Source: Deltaproteobacteria bacterium | GTDB lineage: Bacteria; Myxococcota; B64-G9 | Assembly: GCA_019314375.1 (NCBI GenBank) | Contig: JAFCZJ010000062.1 | Location: forward strand, 1-43,810 | Direction: 5' to 3' | DNA: 43,810 nt | Part shown: piece after piece, positions 25,997 through 33,991 of the stretch | How positions within the stretch are numbered: position 1 is the stretch's first letter | Layout of the letters: every line of letters begins with the position of its first letter | The notes under the pieces: model-generated | Seen by the model: the letters and a program-made list of their open reading frames with translations, nothing else | What the model was told of the DNA's origin: nothing | Database searches by the model: none | Translations under genes and position numbers: made by a program

Positions 25997-27051
25997 AGCC
26001 GAACCCATCCTGCTGGGCTTCTCCGGCGGTGTGGATTCCAGCCTGGCCGCGGTCCTCCTGCGGCAGGCGGGGCATGAAGTATTGGCCCTCACCTTGAAGA
26101 TGGACTCCCGCAACCCCGCGGCCGAAGATGAAAAGGCGGCACGAGCGACCGCCATCGCGAAACAGCTCGGCATCCGACATCAGATCGAAGACGCCCGCCA
26201 GGCATTCCAAGAAGAGGTGCTGGCACCTGCATGGGAAGAATACCAGCGTGGCCGCACCCCCAACCCCTGCGCTCGTTGCAAACCCGGGTTTCAAATTCGC
26301 GAACCTGGCTCATGCCGCCGATCGCCTGGGCATCCGGAAGCTTGCCACCGGTCACTATGCTCGTATCGATCAGACACCTTCCGGACCGCGCTTGCTTCGG
26401 GGCCTGGACCGCAAAAAAGACCAAAGCTATTTTCTCTTCGATCTGCCGGAGGCCATCCTCTCCCGCACGGTCTTTCCCTTGGGCGGGCTCAACAAGGATC
26501 AAGTACGCGCCAAAGCCCGAGACTTCGGCCTGGCCAACGCCGAACAAGCAGAAAGCCAAGACGTATGTATCGCCCTGGCGGGCGAACGATTCCCCGAACT
26601 TTTGCGCGAAATATTTTCCGGCACGCCCCGGCCCGGCCCCATCGTCGATCCCACAGGTAAATTGCTGGGCCAGCATCCGGGCCTGCACCGCTACACCATC
26701 GGCCAGCGCCGGGGTCTGGGCCTGGCTTTGGGCACTCCTGCCTGGATTTGCGCAATCGAAGCAGACCAAGCCCGCCTGGTGGTCAGCCAAAATCCCAAGG
26801 ATCTGCTCGTCCCCCAGCTAGAAACCGAAGCCACCCGCTGGGCTTCAGGCCTGGACCTTGCGCCAAGACAAGCAGCCAGAGTTCAAATCCGCTCCCAGCA
26901 CGATTCCGCCCCAGCCATACTAAAAAAGAGGGACGGAGGTCGTTGCCAAGTGCTCTTCGACCAAGCCCAACGAGCCGTCGCCCCCGGACAAGCCGCAGTA
27001 TTCTACGACGAATCAGACTCACACATCCTCGGCGGGGGCTGGATTCTCTAA
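25989..27051 (+). pseudogene. mnmA: tRNA 2-thiouridine synthase mnmA, broken by a one-base frameshift
   Basis: The first frame (from ATG 25989, ribosome site AGGA) encodes GFSGGVDSSLAA (PP-loop) through GRTPNPCARC. The family sequence then continues in the +1 frame as NPGFKFANLAHAADRLG, ATGHYARID and AESQDVC to HILGGGWIL at 27051. Removing one A from TGCAAACCC (26280-26282) restores CARCNPGFKF, matching the canonical Cys-x-x-Cys-Asn...KF stretch, and gives a protein of about 353 aa with both catalytic cysteines. Either the assembly has an indel or the gene is recently mutated. In frame 1 the product continues out of frame to a stop at 26660. The encoded function is sulfur insertion at tRNA wobble uridine. 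Confidence 0.88.
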
Positions 27052-27077
27052 GCACAGGCTCTGGACCCTGGCGATCC

Positions 27078-27103
27078 AACCTGATAAAATTGGATTTTCT
27101 GGG
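27078..27103. terminator. Weak hairpin with T-run after mnmA
   Basis: ATCCAA and TTGGAT pair around a 10-base loop and are followed by TTTCT. It sits between mnmA and the CAP-domain lipoprotein gene. The stem is short, so termination is uncertain. Confidence 0.3.
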
Positions 27104-27112
27104 AGATTGCTT

Positions 27113-28408
27113 ATGCGGTGGTGGATCTATTGTCTTGCCGCACTATGGATGCTGGCTGTGACCTGCGGCTGTCAGGGAGTGATTTATCTCGAGGATGCCG
27201 GTCAGGACGCTGAAGTTCAGACAGATGGGCAAGATGGCTATGATGCGGGAGTCGACTCGGGCGGTGACTCTGCTGGAGACGGAGGCCAGGACGCCGCGAT
27301 CGGAGACGCCGCAACTGGTGACGCCTCAACAGGTGACGGAGGTCAAGACGGCGGCGACGATTGCATTCCGAATTGCGACGGCAAGCAATGTGGAGCCGAC
27401 AGCTGCGGTGGGTCTTGCGGTGAGTGCGGCGGCAGCGCCATTTGCGTTGATTTCCAATGTCAGGAACCAGGCCCTTGCGACAACGTCACCTGCGACGAAC
27501 TCGAATGGTGCATGGATGGCATCTGCCGATGCCAGTCGGGTTGGCTCAGGCAAGCCGATGAATGTGTTCCGATTGTTCCGTCCGCTTTCGAAAATCGCAG
27601 CCCCCAGTCGGTCTGTGACAAATGGAACGCGGACTACCCCAACGCGGCATCCTGGGTTTGGGAAGCGGGCCCCGAGAGCTGCGATGACGGTGTCTTGAAT
27701 CCCGAATCAATCGACGATGGCATTCGGCGAATCAATCTGTACCGTTGGCTGGTTGATTTGTATCCGGTCTACAACTTGCGTTCCTTGAATGCCTATGACC
27801 AACCATGCGCCATCATGATGAAGGAGAATGGCGACCTCGACCACTCACCGCCCAGCACTTGGGCATGTTACTCATCTCTGGGTGCCTCGGGTGCCGGCCA
27901 TTCAAACATGGCCATGGGGCGACACGACCCAGCTGGCGCTATCGATCTCTATATCGCCGACTCTCGGGTTCTATCCCTGGGACACAGGCGCTGGCTCTTC
28001 GATCCACCCTACCTGACGTCCGGGATCGGCCAGGCCGGCCAATGGAATTGCACCTATGTGATGACCGGCGGCAACAGCTATTCGCCCGACTGGCTGGCCT
28101 ATCCACCCCCAGGCCCCTGTCCAGATGCAGCCATCTTGGGCAAATGGTCGCTCGCGGCCCCGGGTTTCGATCAGGACTCAACCTGGGTCACCGTCACCGA
28201 CCTGACAACAAGCGACGTACAAGAGCCGGATTTCTACTTTCCGAGCGGAAGCTATGGCAGCTTTTCTTATCTGGCTTTTACAATGTCCGGGGTAACTGCC
28301 GGCCACGATTACGAGGTCACCATCGACGGTGTCAAACTGGGCGGCTACAGCGATCCCCCCGAAACCTTCAGCTACACGGTTCAAGTAATTGATTGCACCC
28401 AATACTAG
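27113..28408 (+). CDS. CAP/SCP-domain lipoprotein with Asp-rich and Cys-rich regions
   Basis: 431 aa from ATG 27113 (GGGAG 7 bases upstream). Lipoprotein signal with Cys in TCGC. Residues 25-80 are low-complexity Asp/Gly/Ala, a linker style common in myxobacterial surface lipoproteins. Residues 80-160 are Cys-rich and EGF-like, including CGADSCGGSCGECGG. Residues about 195-345 match the bacterial CAP fold: INLYRWLVDL, HSPPSTWACYS, GASGAGHSNMAMG and LGHRRWLFDP, with the His pair of the CAP cavity. A beta-rich tail follows. Probably anchored to the outer membrane and exposed; the ligand or activity is unknown. Confidence 0.82.
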   Translation: MRWWIYCLAALWMLAVTCGCQGVIYLEDAGQDAEVQTDGQDGYDAGVDSGGDSAGDGGQDAAIGDAATGDASTGDGGQDGGDDCIPNCDGKQCGADSCGGSCGECGGSAICVDFQCQEPGPCDNVTCDELEWCMDGICRCQSGWLRQADECVPIVPSAFENRSPQSVCDKWNADYPNAASWVWEAGPESCDDGVLNPESIDDGIRRINLYRWLVDLYPVYNLRSLNAYDQPCAIMMKENGDLDHSPPSTWACYSSLGASGAGHSNMAMGRHDPAGAIDLYIADSRVLSLGHRRWLFDPPYLTSGIGQAGQWNCTYVMTGGNSYSPDWLAYPPPGPCPDAAILGKWSLAAPGFDQDSTWVTVTDLTTSDVQEPDFYFPSGSYGSFSYLAFTMSGVTAGHDYEVTIDGVKLGGYSDPPETFSYTVQVIDCTQY

Positions 28409-28425
28409 GGCAAAGTCCTCACGAT

Positions 28426-28460
28426 GAAATAGTACACCCAGTCTGCGGGGGTCTGTTTTT
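28426..28460 (+). terminator. Possible weak terminator after the CAP-domain gene
   Basis: ACCC and GGGT can pair around a short loop and are followed after CTG by TTTTTT. It lies between the lipoprotein stop and the arsR promoter. The stem is only 4 bp, so this is a weak call. Confidence 0.3.
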
Positions 28461-28462
28461 TC

Positions 28463-28505
28463 TTGATCGTCCTTGTATCTTTGGATATATAGATATTTAT
28501 ATATC
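28463..28505 (+). promoter_or_regulatory. arsR promoter and palindromic operator
   Basis: TTGATC (28463-28468), a 17-base spacer and TATATA (28486-28491) form the promoter. GATATATA-GATATT-TATATATC (28484-28505) is a perfect 8-bp-arm palindrome that covers the -10 box and start point. It ends 11 bases before ATG 28517, just ahead of CTGGAG. An AT-rich palindrome in this position is typical of ArsR/SmtB autorepression. Confidence 0.78.
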
Positions 28506-28516
28506 TGGAGAACAAC

Positions 28517-28840
28517 ATGCCCAAAAAGAAGACGCCGTACCTCGTTCGAAAAGATGCGCATGCCGCCAAGGAGGCCGCCGAGACGCTCAAAGCGATGGCC
28601 CACCCCATGCGCCTGCGTATCGTGGCCATCCTGGCGGAAGCCCAGACCCACGTTAACGCCCTGGCCGAAGAGCTGGGCACCAGCCAGTCCACCATCTCTC
28701 AGCAACTGCGCATCTTGCGCATGCGCAAGCTGGTAACGGCTACACGCAAAGACGGCCATTCGGTCTACCGCTTAGACGAGCCCCACCTGCTGCAGATGCT
28801 TGATTGCATCGACGGCTGGGTCCAAAAAGACGAGGCCTAA
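28517..28840 (+). CDS. ArsR/SmtB-family repressor
   Basis: 107 aa. The winged helix begins near residue 20: TLKAMAHPMRLRIVAIL, recognition helix TSQSTISQQLRILR, and wing RKDGHSVYRL. The only cysteine is Cys97 in the last helix (MLDCIDGW). There is no CxC arsenic site, and the paired cysteines of sulfide sensors such as BigR/SqrR are not both present. The signal is thus unclear: metal through His/Asp, or a thiol reaction at Cys97. It lies upstream of the molybdoenzyme run, separated by palindromic repeats. Confidence 0.9.
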   Translation: MPKKKTPYLVRKDAHAAKEAAETLKAMAHPMRLRIVAILAEAQTHVNALAEELGTSQSTISQQLRILRMRKLVTATRKDGHSVYRLDEPHLLQMLDCIDGWVQKDEA

Positions 28841-28855
28841 AACCATGTCCCAACT

Positions 28856-28914
28856 ATCACTGCACAATACGCCGCAGCATAACGTGGCACTTTTAGGGCC
28901 ACTAACACTGCGGC
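28856..28914. repeat. Palindromic repeat copy C (full unit)
   Basis: Begins ATCACTGCACAATACG, then GCCGCAG (28871-28877), CATAAC, GTGGC, an 8-base loop, GCCAC, TAACA, CTGCGGC (28908-28914). The two arm pairs form a two-step hairpin. The first 36 bases match copy B with 3 differences. It starts 15 bases after the arsR stop. Confidence 0.85.
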
Positions 28915-28978
28915 TCAAAACGCCGCAGCATAACGTGGCACTAACGAATCAAGAAACGATTCGCAAATGCCACTAACA
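28905..28978. repeat. Palindromic repeat copy D, folding over the molybdoenzyme start codon
   Basis: ACACTGCGGC...GCCGCAGCATAAC is followed by GTGGCA (28935-28940), CTAA, CGAATC (28945-28950), a 6-base loop, GATTCG, CAAA and TGCCAC (28968-28973). All three arm pairs are complementary or nearly so. The ATG at 28967 lies at the base of the right arm, and codons 1-4 (ATGCCACTAACA) share 11 bases with the right arm of copy C. No ribosome binding site is visible before this ATG. Confidence 0.8.
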
Positions 28979-31315
28979 CGCAGACAATTTCTCCAAGTTT
29001 CGGCCGCCACCACGGGGGCGGCGGCCATGGCCAGCAAACAAGCCTCGGCCCACGAGACGGTACAGCGGCGCAAAGGCCTTCACGGCGAGGAAGAGGCTCA
29101 ACTCATCCCCTCGATCTGTGAGATGTGCTTTTGGAAATGCGGCATCCGCGGCAAGGTCGTGGATGGCAAGTTGATGCGCATCGAGGGCAACCCGGAACAT
29201 CCTTTATCCAAGGGACGCCTCTGCGCCCGCGGCAATGCGGGCTTGGGTCTTCTCAACGACCCGGATCGAATCAAGCAGCCCATGGAGCGGGTCGGCCCCC
29301 GAGGCACGGGGCGTTTTCGACCCATCTCCTGGGCCAAGGCCTTCGCCCGAGTCGGTGCCGAATTCAAACGTATCACGGCCCAACACGGCCCGGATGCCCT
29401 TGGCTTCTTCGGGCATGGCACCAGCGCCAAGTATCCACGCTCCGCGATGGAACACCTAGGCAGCCACACCATCTCCTCGGCCAGCTACTTCCAGTGCAGG
29501 GGACCCCGGGAGGCCGGCTACACACTGACCTTCGGCATGACCCCGGGCAGTCCGGAACGCATCGATTTGGAAAAGGCCAAGTTGGTGGTGCTCATCGGCT
29601 CCCACATCGGCGAGAACGTTCACGTAAGCCAAACCGGAGGCCTGATGGACGGCCTGGCCACCGGCACCAAGTTGGCGGTGGTGGATCCCCGATACTCGGT
29701 GGCCGCATCCAAATCGGACTGGTGGTTACCCATTCGCCCCGGCACGGATACGGCCCTGCTCCTCTCCTGGATCCACCTGCTGATCGAAAAGAATCTCTAC
29801 GACAAAGAATATGTGGAAGCCTATGGCCATGGATTCGAGGAGCTGGCCCGTCACGTCAAACCCTACACGCCCGAATGGGCCCAAGAACACACGGGCCTGC
29901 CCGCCGACTTCATCCGCGAGATTGCCGAAGAAATGGGCCGGGCCAAGCCGGCCGTGGTCATTCACCCGGGCCGCCAAACCACCTGGTATGGCAACGACAC
30001 CCAAAGAGCCCGCGCCATGGCCATCCTCACCGGCCTTTTGGGGGCCTGGGGTCGTGAAGGCGGGCTCTTTTATCCAAGCCCCATCAAGCTGGGCAAGTGC
30101 CCCTGCGACCCAAAAGAAGATCCCAGCCAGGCCCTCTGCCCACAGGATCAATACCACTTCCGCGACGAAGGCATGCCGACCCATTGCATCATCGAAAACA
30201 GCATGGGTGCCAAACCGGCGGTGCGGGCCTGGTGGGTCTGGGGACAAAATCTATTACAATCCGCACCCAATCCCCAACGCTCCATCCAGGCCTTGAAAAA
30301 CCTGGAGTTCGTCTGCGTCACCGATATTCTACCTTCCGAAACCGCCCAATTCGCAGACATCCTGCTGCCCGAATCCACTTACCTTGAGCGTTTCGACGGC
30401 GTCTTCGCCGTGCGCCATGCCGTCGAGCCCTTCATCGCCCTGCGGCAACCCTTGGTCCCCCCCTTACACAACACCAAAGATGGTTTCTCCATCGTCAAAG
30501 GCGTCATGCAGGCCATGGGACGCAAAGACTGCCTGCCTTGCGACAGCATCGAAGAATACATTGATCTCCAGCTGAAGCCCGCGGACTTGAGTCTGGAAGA
30601 ACTCATGCGCAAAGGCGTCGTCCCCACACCGGGACGCCCCTATCGAGACAAACCAAAATTCTACACGCCGTCGAAAAAAATTGAATTCTTCTCCCAGGAG
30701 TTGGCCAAACGAGGCCACCCGCCCATGCCCATCTACCAACCCCCGGAGAAAAACCCCAAGGGCACCCTGCGCCTGGTGTCAGGCCGCACGCCCTACCACA
30801 CCTTCGCCCGCAGCATGAACAACAAACTGCTTCATGCCCACGCACCGGAAAACCCGGTTGTCATCAACGCCGACCAGGGCCGGGGCATGGGCCTCAAAGA
30901 CGGCGATCGGGTGCAACTGGAAAACACCGACGGCCTGCGCTCCCGCGAAGGGCGAGTGCAACTCAATCCCGGTATCCGACCTGGACTCGTCTATACCTGG
31001 CATGGTTTCGGGGTGCGTTCGCCTGATCTAAAAACAGCTTTCAAAAGTGGTTTCTCGGACAATTTCTTGATGACCCGCTTTGCCGTAGACCCTGAAACAG
31101 GCTCCACGGGCATGCGGGTCAACTTCGTCAAACTGGTTCGGAGCGGCAAGACCCTCGACGCCCCCAAGGTGGACGACCCGGTGGCCGCCCTGCGCCGCGA
31201 GCGCGGCAAAGCCGCAAGCCGGAAAGCCCCGGCCAAACCCGCCACCCAAAAAGCGGCTCCAGCCCCGACAGCTCCGGTGCCGGAAGATGAAGGACCGCCT
31301 CCGGGCGGGTGCTGA
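28967..31315 (+). CDS. Tat-exported molybdopterin oxidoreductase (PsrA/PhsA-like)
   Basis: 782 aa. Twin-arginine signal LTRRQFLQVSAA. A 4Fe-4S motif follows with Cys51, Cys54, Cys58 and Cys86. Cys177 (YFQCRGPREAG) sits where PsrA-type enzymes place the molybdenum ligand. Bis-MGD contacts include GSHIGENVH, the HPGRQTTWYGND region and WVWGQN. The tail (from about residue 735) is Ala/Pro/Lys-rich and ends in Cys. Subunit order catalytic, FeS, membrane matches polysulfide/thiosulfate reductase or formate dehydrogenase; downstream YedE and rhodanese-like genes favour a sulfur substrate. The substrate is not provable from sequence. There is no Shine-Dalgarno site, and the start lies in a hairpin. 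Confidence 0.88.
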   Translation: MPLTRRQFLQVSAATTGAAAMASKQASAHETVQRRKGLHGEEEAQLIPSICEMCFWKCGIRGKVVDGKLMRIEGNPEHPLSKGRLCARGNAGLGLLNDPDRIKQPMERVGPRGTGRFRPISWAKAFARVGAEFKRITAQHGPDALGFFGHGTSAKYPRSAMEHLGSHTISSASYFQCRGPREAGYTLTFGMTPGSPERIDLEKAKLVVLIGSHIGENVHVSQTGGLMDGLATGTKLAVVDPRYSVAASKSDWWLPIRPGTDTALLLSWIHLLIEKNLYDKEYVEAYGHGFEELARHVKPYTPEWAQEHTGLPADFIREIAEEMGRAKPAVVIHPGRQTTWYGNDTQRARAMAILTGLLGAWGREGGLFYPSPIKLGKCPCDPKEDPSQALCPQDQYHFRDEGMPTHCIIENSMGAKPAVRAWWVWGQNLLQSAPNPQRSIQALKNLEFVCVTDILPSETAQFADILLPESTYLERFDGVFAVRHAVEPFIALRQPLVPPLHNTKDGFSIVKGVMQAMGRKDCLPCDSIEEYIDLQLKPADLSLEELMRKGVVPTPGRPYRDKPKFYTPSKKIEFFSQELAKRGHPPMPIYQPPEKNPKGTLRLVSGRTPYHTFARSMNNKLLHAHAPENPVVINADQGRGMGLKDGDRVQLENTDGLRSREGRVQLNPGIRPGLVYTWHGFGVRSPDLKTAFKSGFSDNFLMTRFAVDPETGSTGMRVNFVKLVRSGKTLDAPKVDDPVAALRRERGKAASRKAPAKPATQKAAPAPTAPVPEDEGPPPGGC

Positions 31316-31325
31316 GGAGACTGAC

Positions 31326-32171
31326 ATGGCACGTTTTGGCATGGTCATCGACATGGATCGCTGCGTGGGTTGCGGCGCATGCGTGGTCGCCTGCGAAACC
31401 GAATGGGACACACCGCCTGACTCAAAGCGCCGGCGCGACTGGGTCATCGACATCCCCACCGAGGGCAGCTTCCCGCAGGTAGAACGCTCGGTTTACGTGG
31501 GCCTTTGCAATCATTGTGACGAACCGAGCTGCATTCCCGCCTGCCCCACGGGCGCCACCTATCAGGACGAACAGGGTCGGGTCCTGGTGGACGAAGAGGT
31601 TTGCATCGGCTGCGGCTTCTGTGGAGCCGCCTGTCCTTACAATGCTCGCTTTTTCAACCCGGTCAAAAAGAAAATCGACAAATGCACCTTCTGCGCGCCC
31701 TTGGTGGACAAAGGTCTCGAACCAGCATGCGTACAAACCTGCATCACCAAGGCCCGCGTCTTCGGCGATCTGACCGACCCGAAAAGCGAAATCCACGATC
31801 TGGTCTATCGACAAGGAGCCCGGCGCTTGGAGACCGAGGAGGTCGCCATCGGCCCCAACGTCTACTACCGGGGAGACGCAGGGCGCATCGACATGATCTT
31901 AGCGCATCACCCGCCCAACCCCAAGGGCCTCGAACCACCCCTGGCCGGTCGCTTCTGGGAAAAACTGGCCAGGCCTTTCATGCTCGGCATGCTGGGTGTC
32001 ACCTTCGCCGGCCAAGCCCTGGCCTTCTTTACTCAGTTGGCCAAGGGCGAAGACTTCGGCAAGTTCACACCACCGCCCGGGGATGACGATCAAGACCTGC
32101 CCGAAGCCATGGACCCTGCACGCCCATGCCGGACAAACGCTACCCGCCGCCAAAGTCCGGCGCCAAGATGA
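31326..32171 (+). CDS. Four-cluster ferredoxin subunit with C-terminal membrane helix
   Basis: 281 aa from ATG 31326 (GAGGAG 7 bases upstream). Sixteen cysteines lie in four groups: CVGCGACVVAC, CNHCDEPSCIPACPTG, CIGCGFCGAACPYNARF and CTFC...CVQTC. This is the four-[4Fe-4S] pattern of PsrB/FdnH/DmsB subunits. A hydrophobic helix near residues 215-240 (MLGMLGVTFAGQALAFF) would anchor it. It passes electrons between the cytochrome b subunit and the catalytic subunit. It overlaps the next gene by ATGA (32168-32171). Confidence 0.92.
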   Translation: MARFGMVIDMDRCVGCGACVVACETEWDTPPDSKRRRDWVIDIPTEGSFPQVERSVYVGLCNHCDEPSCIPACPTGATYQDEQGRVLVDEEVCIGCGFCGAACPYNARFFNPVKKKIDKCTFCAPLVDKGLEPACVQTCITKARVFGDLTDPKSEIHDLVYRQGARRLETEEVAIGPNVYYRGDAGRIDMILAHHPPNPKGLEPPLAGRFWEKLARPFMLGMLGVTFAGQALAFFTQLAKGEDFGKFTPPPGDDDQDLPEAMDPARPCRTNATRRQSPAPR

Positions 32172-32875
32172 AAAAACACGACGTGGCCGTGATCTGGCTA
32201 CATTGGTTTAACGCCATGGTCTGGATGATGGAGTTGGTGACGGGCGCGGCCTTGATACTGAGCCCCAAATACCAATTGGCACCTGACTTTTTCCAAAGCA
32301 TGGTCCTGGGCATCTTCGGCTCACGAGCCAATCTCTTGAATTTTCACATCACGGTGGGCGTGATCTGGATTCTCGGCATGCTGCCCTACGCCTTGTTTGG
32401 ATACCGACGTTACCTCAAGGGCTTTTTGAGAAACCTGCGATTGGATCACGACGACGTCCTCTGGCTGTACAGAAAAATCTTAAGCATCTTCGGCAAAGAC
32501 GTGCACCTCCCCCCCCAGGGCTCCTACAACGCGGGCCAAAAAGTGTTCGGCATCTTAGTCGTGGTGGCAAGCCTCCTCATCGCAATCACCGGCCTGATCA
32601 TGACCTTTCACCCCTTTTCCCCTTTCTGGGTTGGCTGGTCCATCGTCATCCACTTCATCGCCGTGGGCATGGTCTTCTCCGGCATCTTCGTACACATCTA
32701 TATGGCGGCCTTCATGCCCAACGAGCGACCGGCCTTTTTCTCCATGTTCTCAGGTCAAGTGGATGCCCAATATGCCTATCACCATCACTACAAGTGGTAT
32801 CAACAACTCTTGCACGACTGCCATGAGCGAAAGGCCCCGTGCCAAGAGAAGAACGAGGACCGCGATGAAACTTAA
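32168..32875 (+). CDS. Cytochrome b subunit (formate dehydrogenase gamma-like)
   Basis: 235 aa from ATG 32168. Four to five membrane segments with histidines placed as in FdnI-type di-heme cytochromes: WLHWFNAMVW, LLNFHITVGV, and IVIHFIAVGMVFSGIFVHIYMAAF. It would exchange electrons between the quinone pool and the FeS subunit. A His-rich cytoplasmic tail (YAYHHHYKWY) follows. The gene overlaps the first YedE gene by 11 bases, tying the transport genes to the enzyme complex. Confidence 0.9.
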   Translation: MKKHDVAVIWLHWFNAMVWMMELVTGAALILSPKYQLAPDFFQSMVLGIFGSRANLLNFHITVGVIWILGMLPYALFGYRRYLKGFLRNLRLDHDDVLWLYRKILSIFGKDVHLPPQGSYNAGQKVFGILVVVASLLIAITGLIMTFHPFSPFWVGWSIVIHFIAVGMVFSGIFVHIYMAAFMPNERPAFFSMFSGQVDAQYAYHHHYKWYQQLLHDCHERKAPCQEKNEDRDET

Positions 32876-33383
32876 AGATGAACGTTACTGGAATCCCTAT
32901 TTCGCGGGCGTAGCCCTGGGCCTTCTGGTGCTCGTGGCCTTCATGTTAACCAGCAAGGGCATCGGTGCCTCGGGCAGCTTCGCCCGGCTTACTGCCTGGG
33001 TGACCCATTGGGTGGCACCGGACTTCGTCGGACAACATGGCAGCTTCAAATGGTATTTCTGGCGTGGTGCCCACCCCCTGAACTACTGGCTTATCTTCGT
33101 CTCCATCGGGACGGCCCTCGGGGGTCTGGTCTCGGGTGTCTTCGCCGGACGCAACAAAACCGAGGTCCAACGAGGTCCCAGGGCATCCGTGGGCCTGCGC
33201 CTGGTCCTGGCTTTCGGGGGCGGGGCACTCGTCGGCATCGGTTCGCGCCTGGCCCGTGGCTGCACAAGCGGCCAGGGCATCGTGGGCGGGGGGCTCATGT
33301 CGGTGGGTTCTTGGATCTTTTTGATGTCCGTATTCGCCGGCGGCTTTGCCCTGGCGCTCGTGGTGAGGAGGCAATGGCGATGA
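32865..33383 (+). CDS. YeeE/YedE-family sulfur transport protein (first half)
   Basis: 172 aa from ATG 32865; the frame is open upstream but inside the cytochrome gene. Four to five membrane segments. ARGCTSGQGIVGGG is the YeeE/YedE motif whose conserved Cys contacts thiosulfate in characterised homologs. Length is about half of single-chain YeeE, so it likely pairs with the next gene. It overlaps that gene by 4 bases if the latter starts at 33380. Confidence 0.88.
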   Translation: MKLKDERYWNPYFAGVALGLLVLVAFMLTSKGIGASGSFARLTAWVTHWVAPDFVGQHGSFKWYFWRGAHPLNYWLIFVSIGTALGGLVSGVFAGRNKTEVQRGPRASVGLRLVLAFGGGALVGIGSRLARGCTSGQGIVGGGLMSVGSWIFLMSVFAGGFALALVVRRQWR

Positions 33384-33991
33384 CCACTGGACCTTTGCAC
33401 ATTGCGGAAGCCTATGGATTGCTCACGTCAATACCTATTTATCTGCTGATTGGCTTTGCCTTTGGCTTCATCTTAGAGCGAGGCGGTTTCGGCGATTCAC
33501 GCAACATCGTGGCTGTCTTGTACTTGAGGGACTTTCGGGTACCCAAAGTCATGTTCACCGCAATCCTGACCATCATGGCCGGCAGCTATTTGCTGGGTGC
33601 CATGCACGTGCTGGATTTGAGTAAGTTGAGCCTCTCCCCCACCTGGATCTGGCCGCAATTGGTGGGCGGTCTCATCTTCGGCTTCGGTTTCGTGGTCGGC
33701 GGATTCTGTCCGGGCACGGCCCTGGTGGGTGCAGCCAATCGCAAACTGGATGCCGTGGCCTTCATCGCGGGTGTTCCGGCTGGAATTTTCGTCTTCGCCC
33801 TGGCTTACGACACCATTAAGGATTTTTTCACCAGTTCGGCCATGGGCAAGCTGACCCTGCCCGGCCTCTTGGGGATTCACCCGGCCTGGATTCTCTTGGG
33901 CGCTTCGCTCTTTGCGTTCTTCTTTTTCGGATTTGGCAACCGCATGGAGGCCTTCTGGGCCGAGCGGGAGAAAAAGGGAGGCGAGTCATGA
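33380..33991 (+). CDS. YeeE/YedE-family sulfur transport protein (second half)
   Basis: 203 aa. GAGGAGG lies 8 bases before ATG 33380; ATG 33374 is too close to it. Five or more membrane segments. VVGGFCPGTALVGAANRKLDA is the second YeeE/YedE Cys motif. Together with the previous gene it forms the usual two-part importer for thiosulfate or another sulfur (or selenium) species. It overlaps the next gene by ATGA (33988-33991). Confidence 0.88.
   Translation: MTTGPLHIAEAYGLLTSIPIYLLIGFAFGFILERGGFGDSRNIVAVLYLRDFRVPKVMFTAILTIMAGSYLLGAMHVLDLSKLSLSPTWIWPQLVGGLIFGFGFVVGGFCPGTALVGAANRKLDAVAFIAGVPAGIFVFALAYDTIKDFFTSSAMGKLTLPGLLGIHPAWILLGASLFAFFFFGFGNRMEAFWAEREKKGGES

Noticed and set aside
26277..26290. 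Programmed +1 frameshifting in mnmA (slippage on CCC-G)
   Set aside because: MnmA is not known to use frameshifting, and a single extra A explains the canonical CN motif more simply; kept as a frameshift or assembly error.
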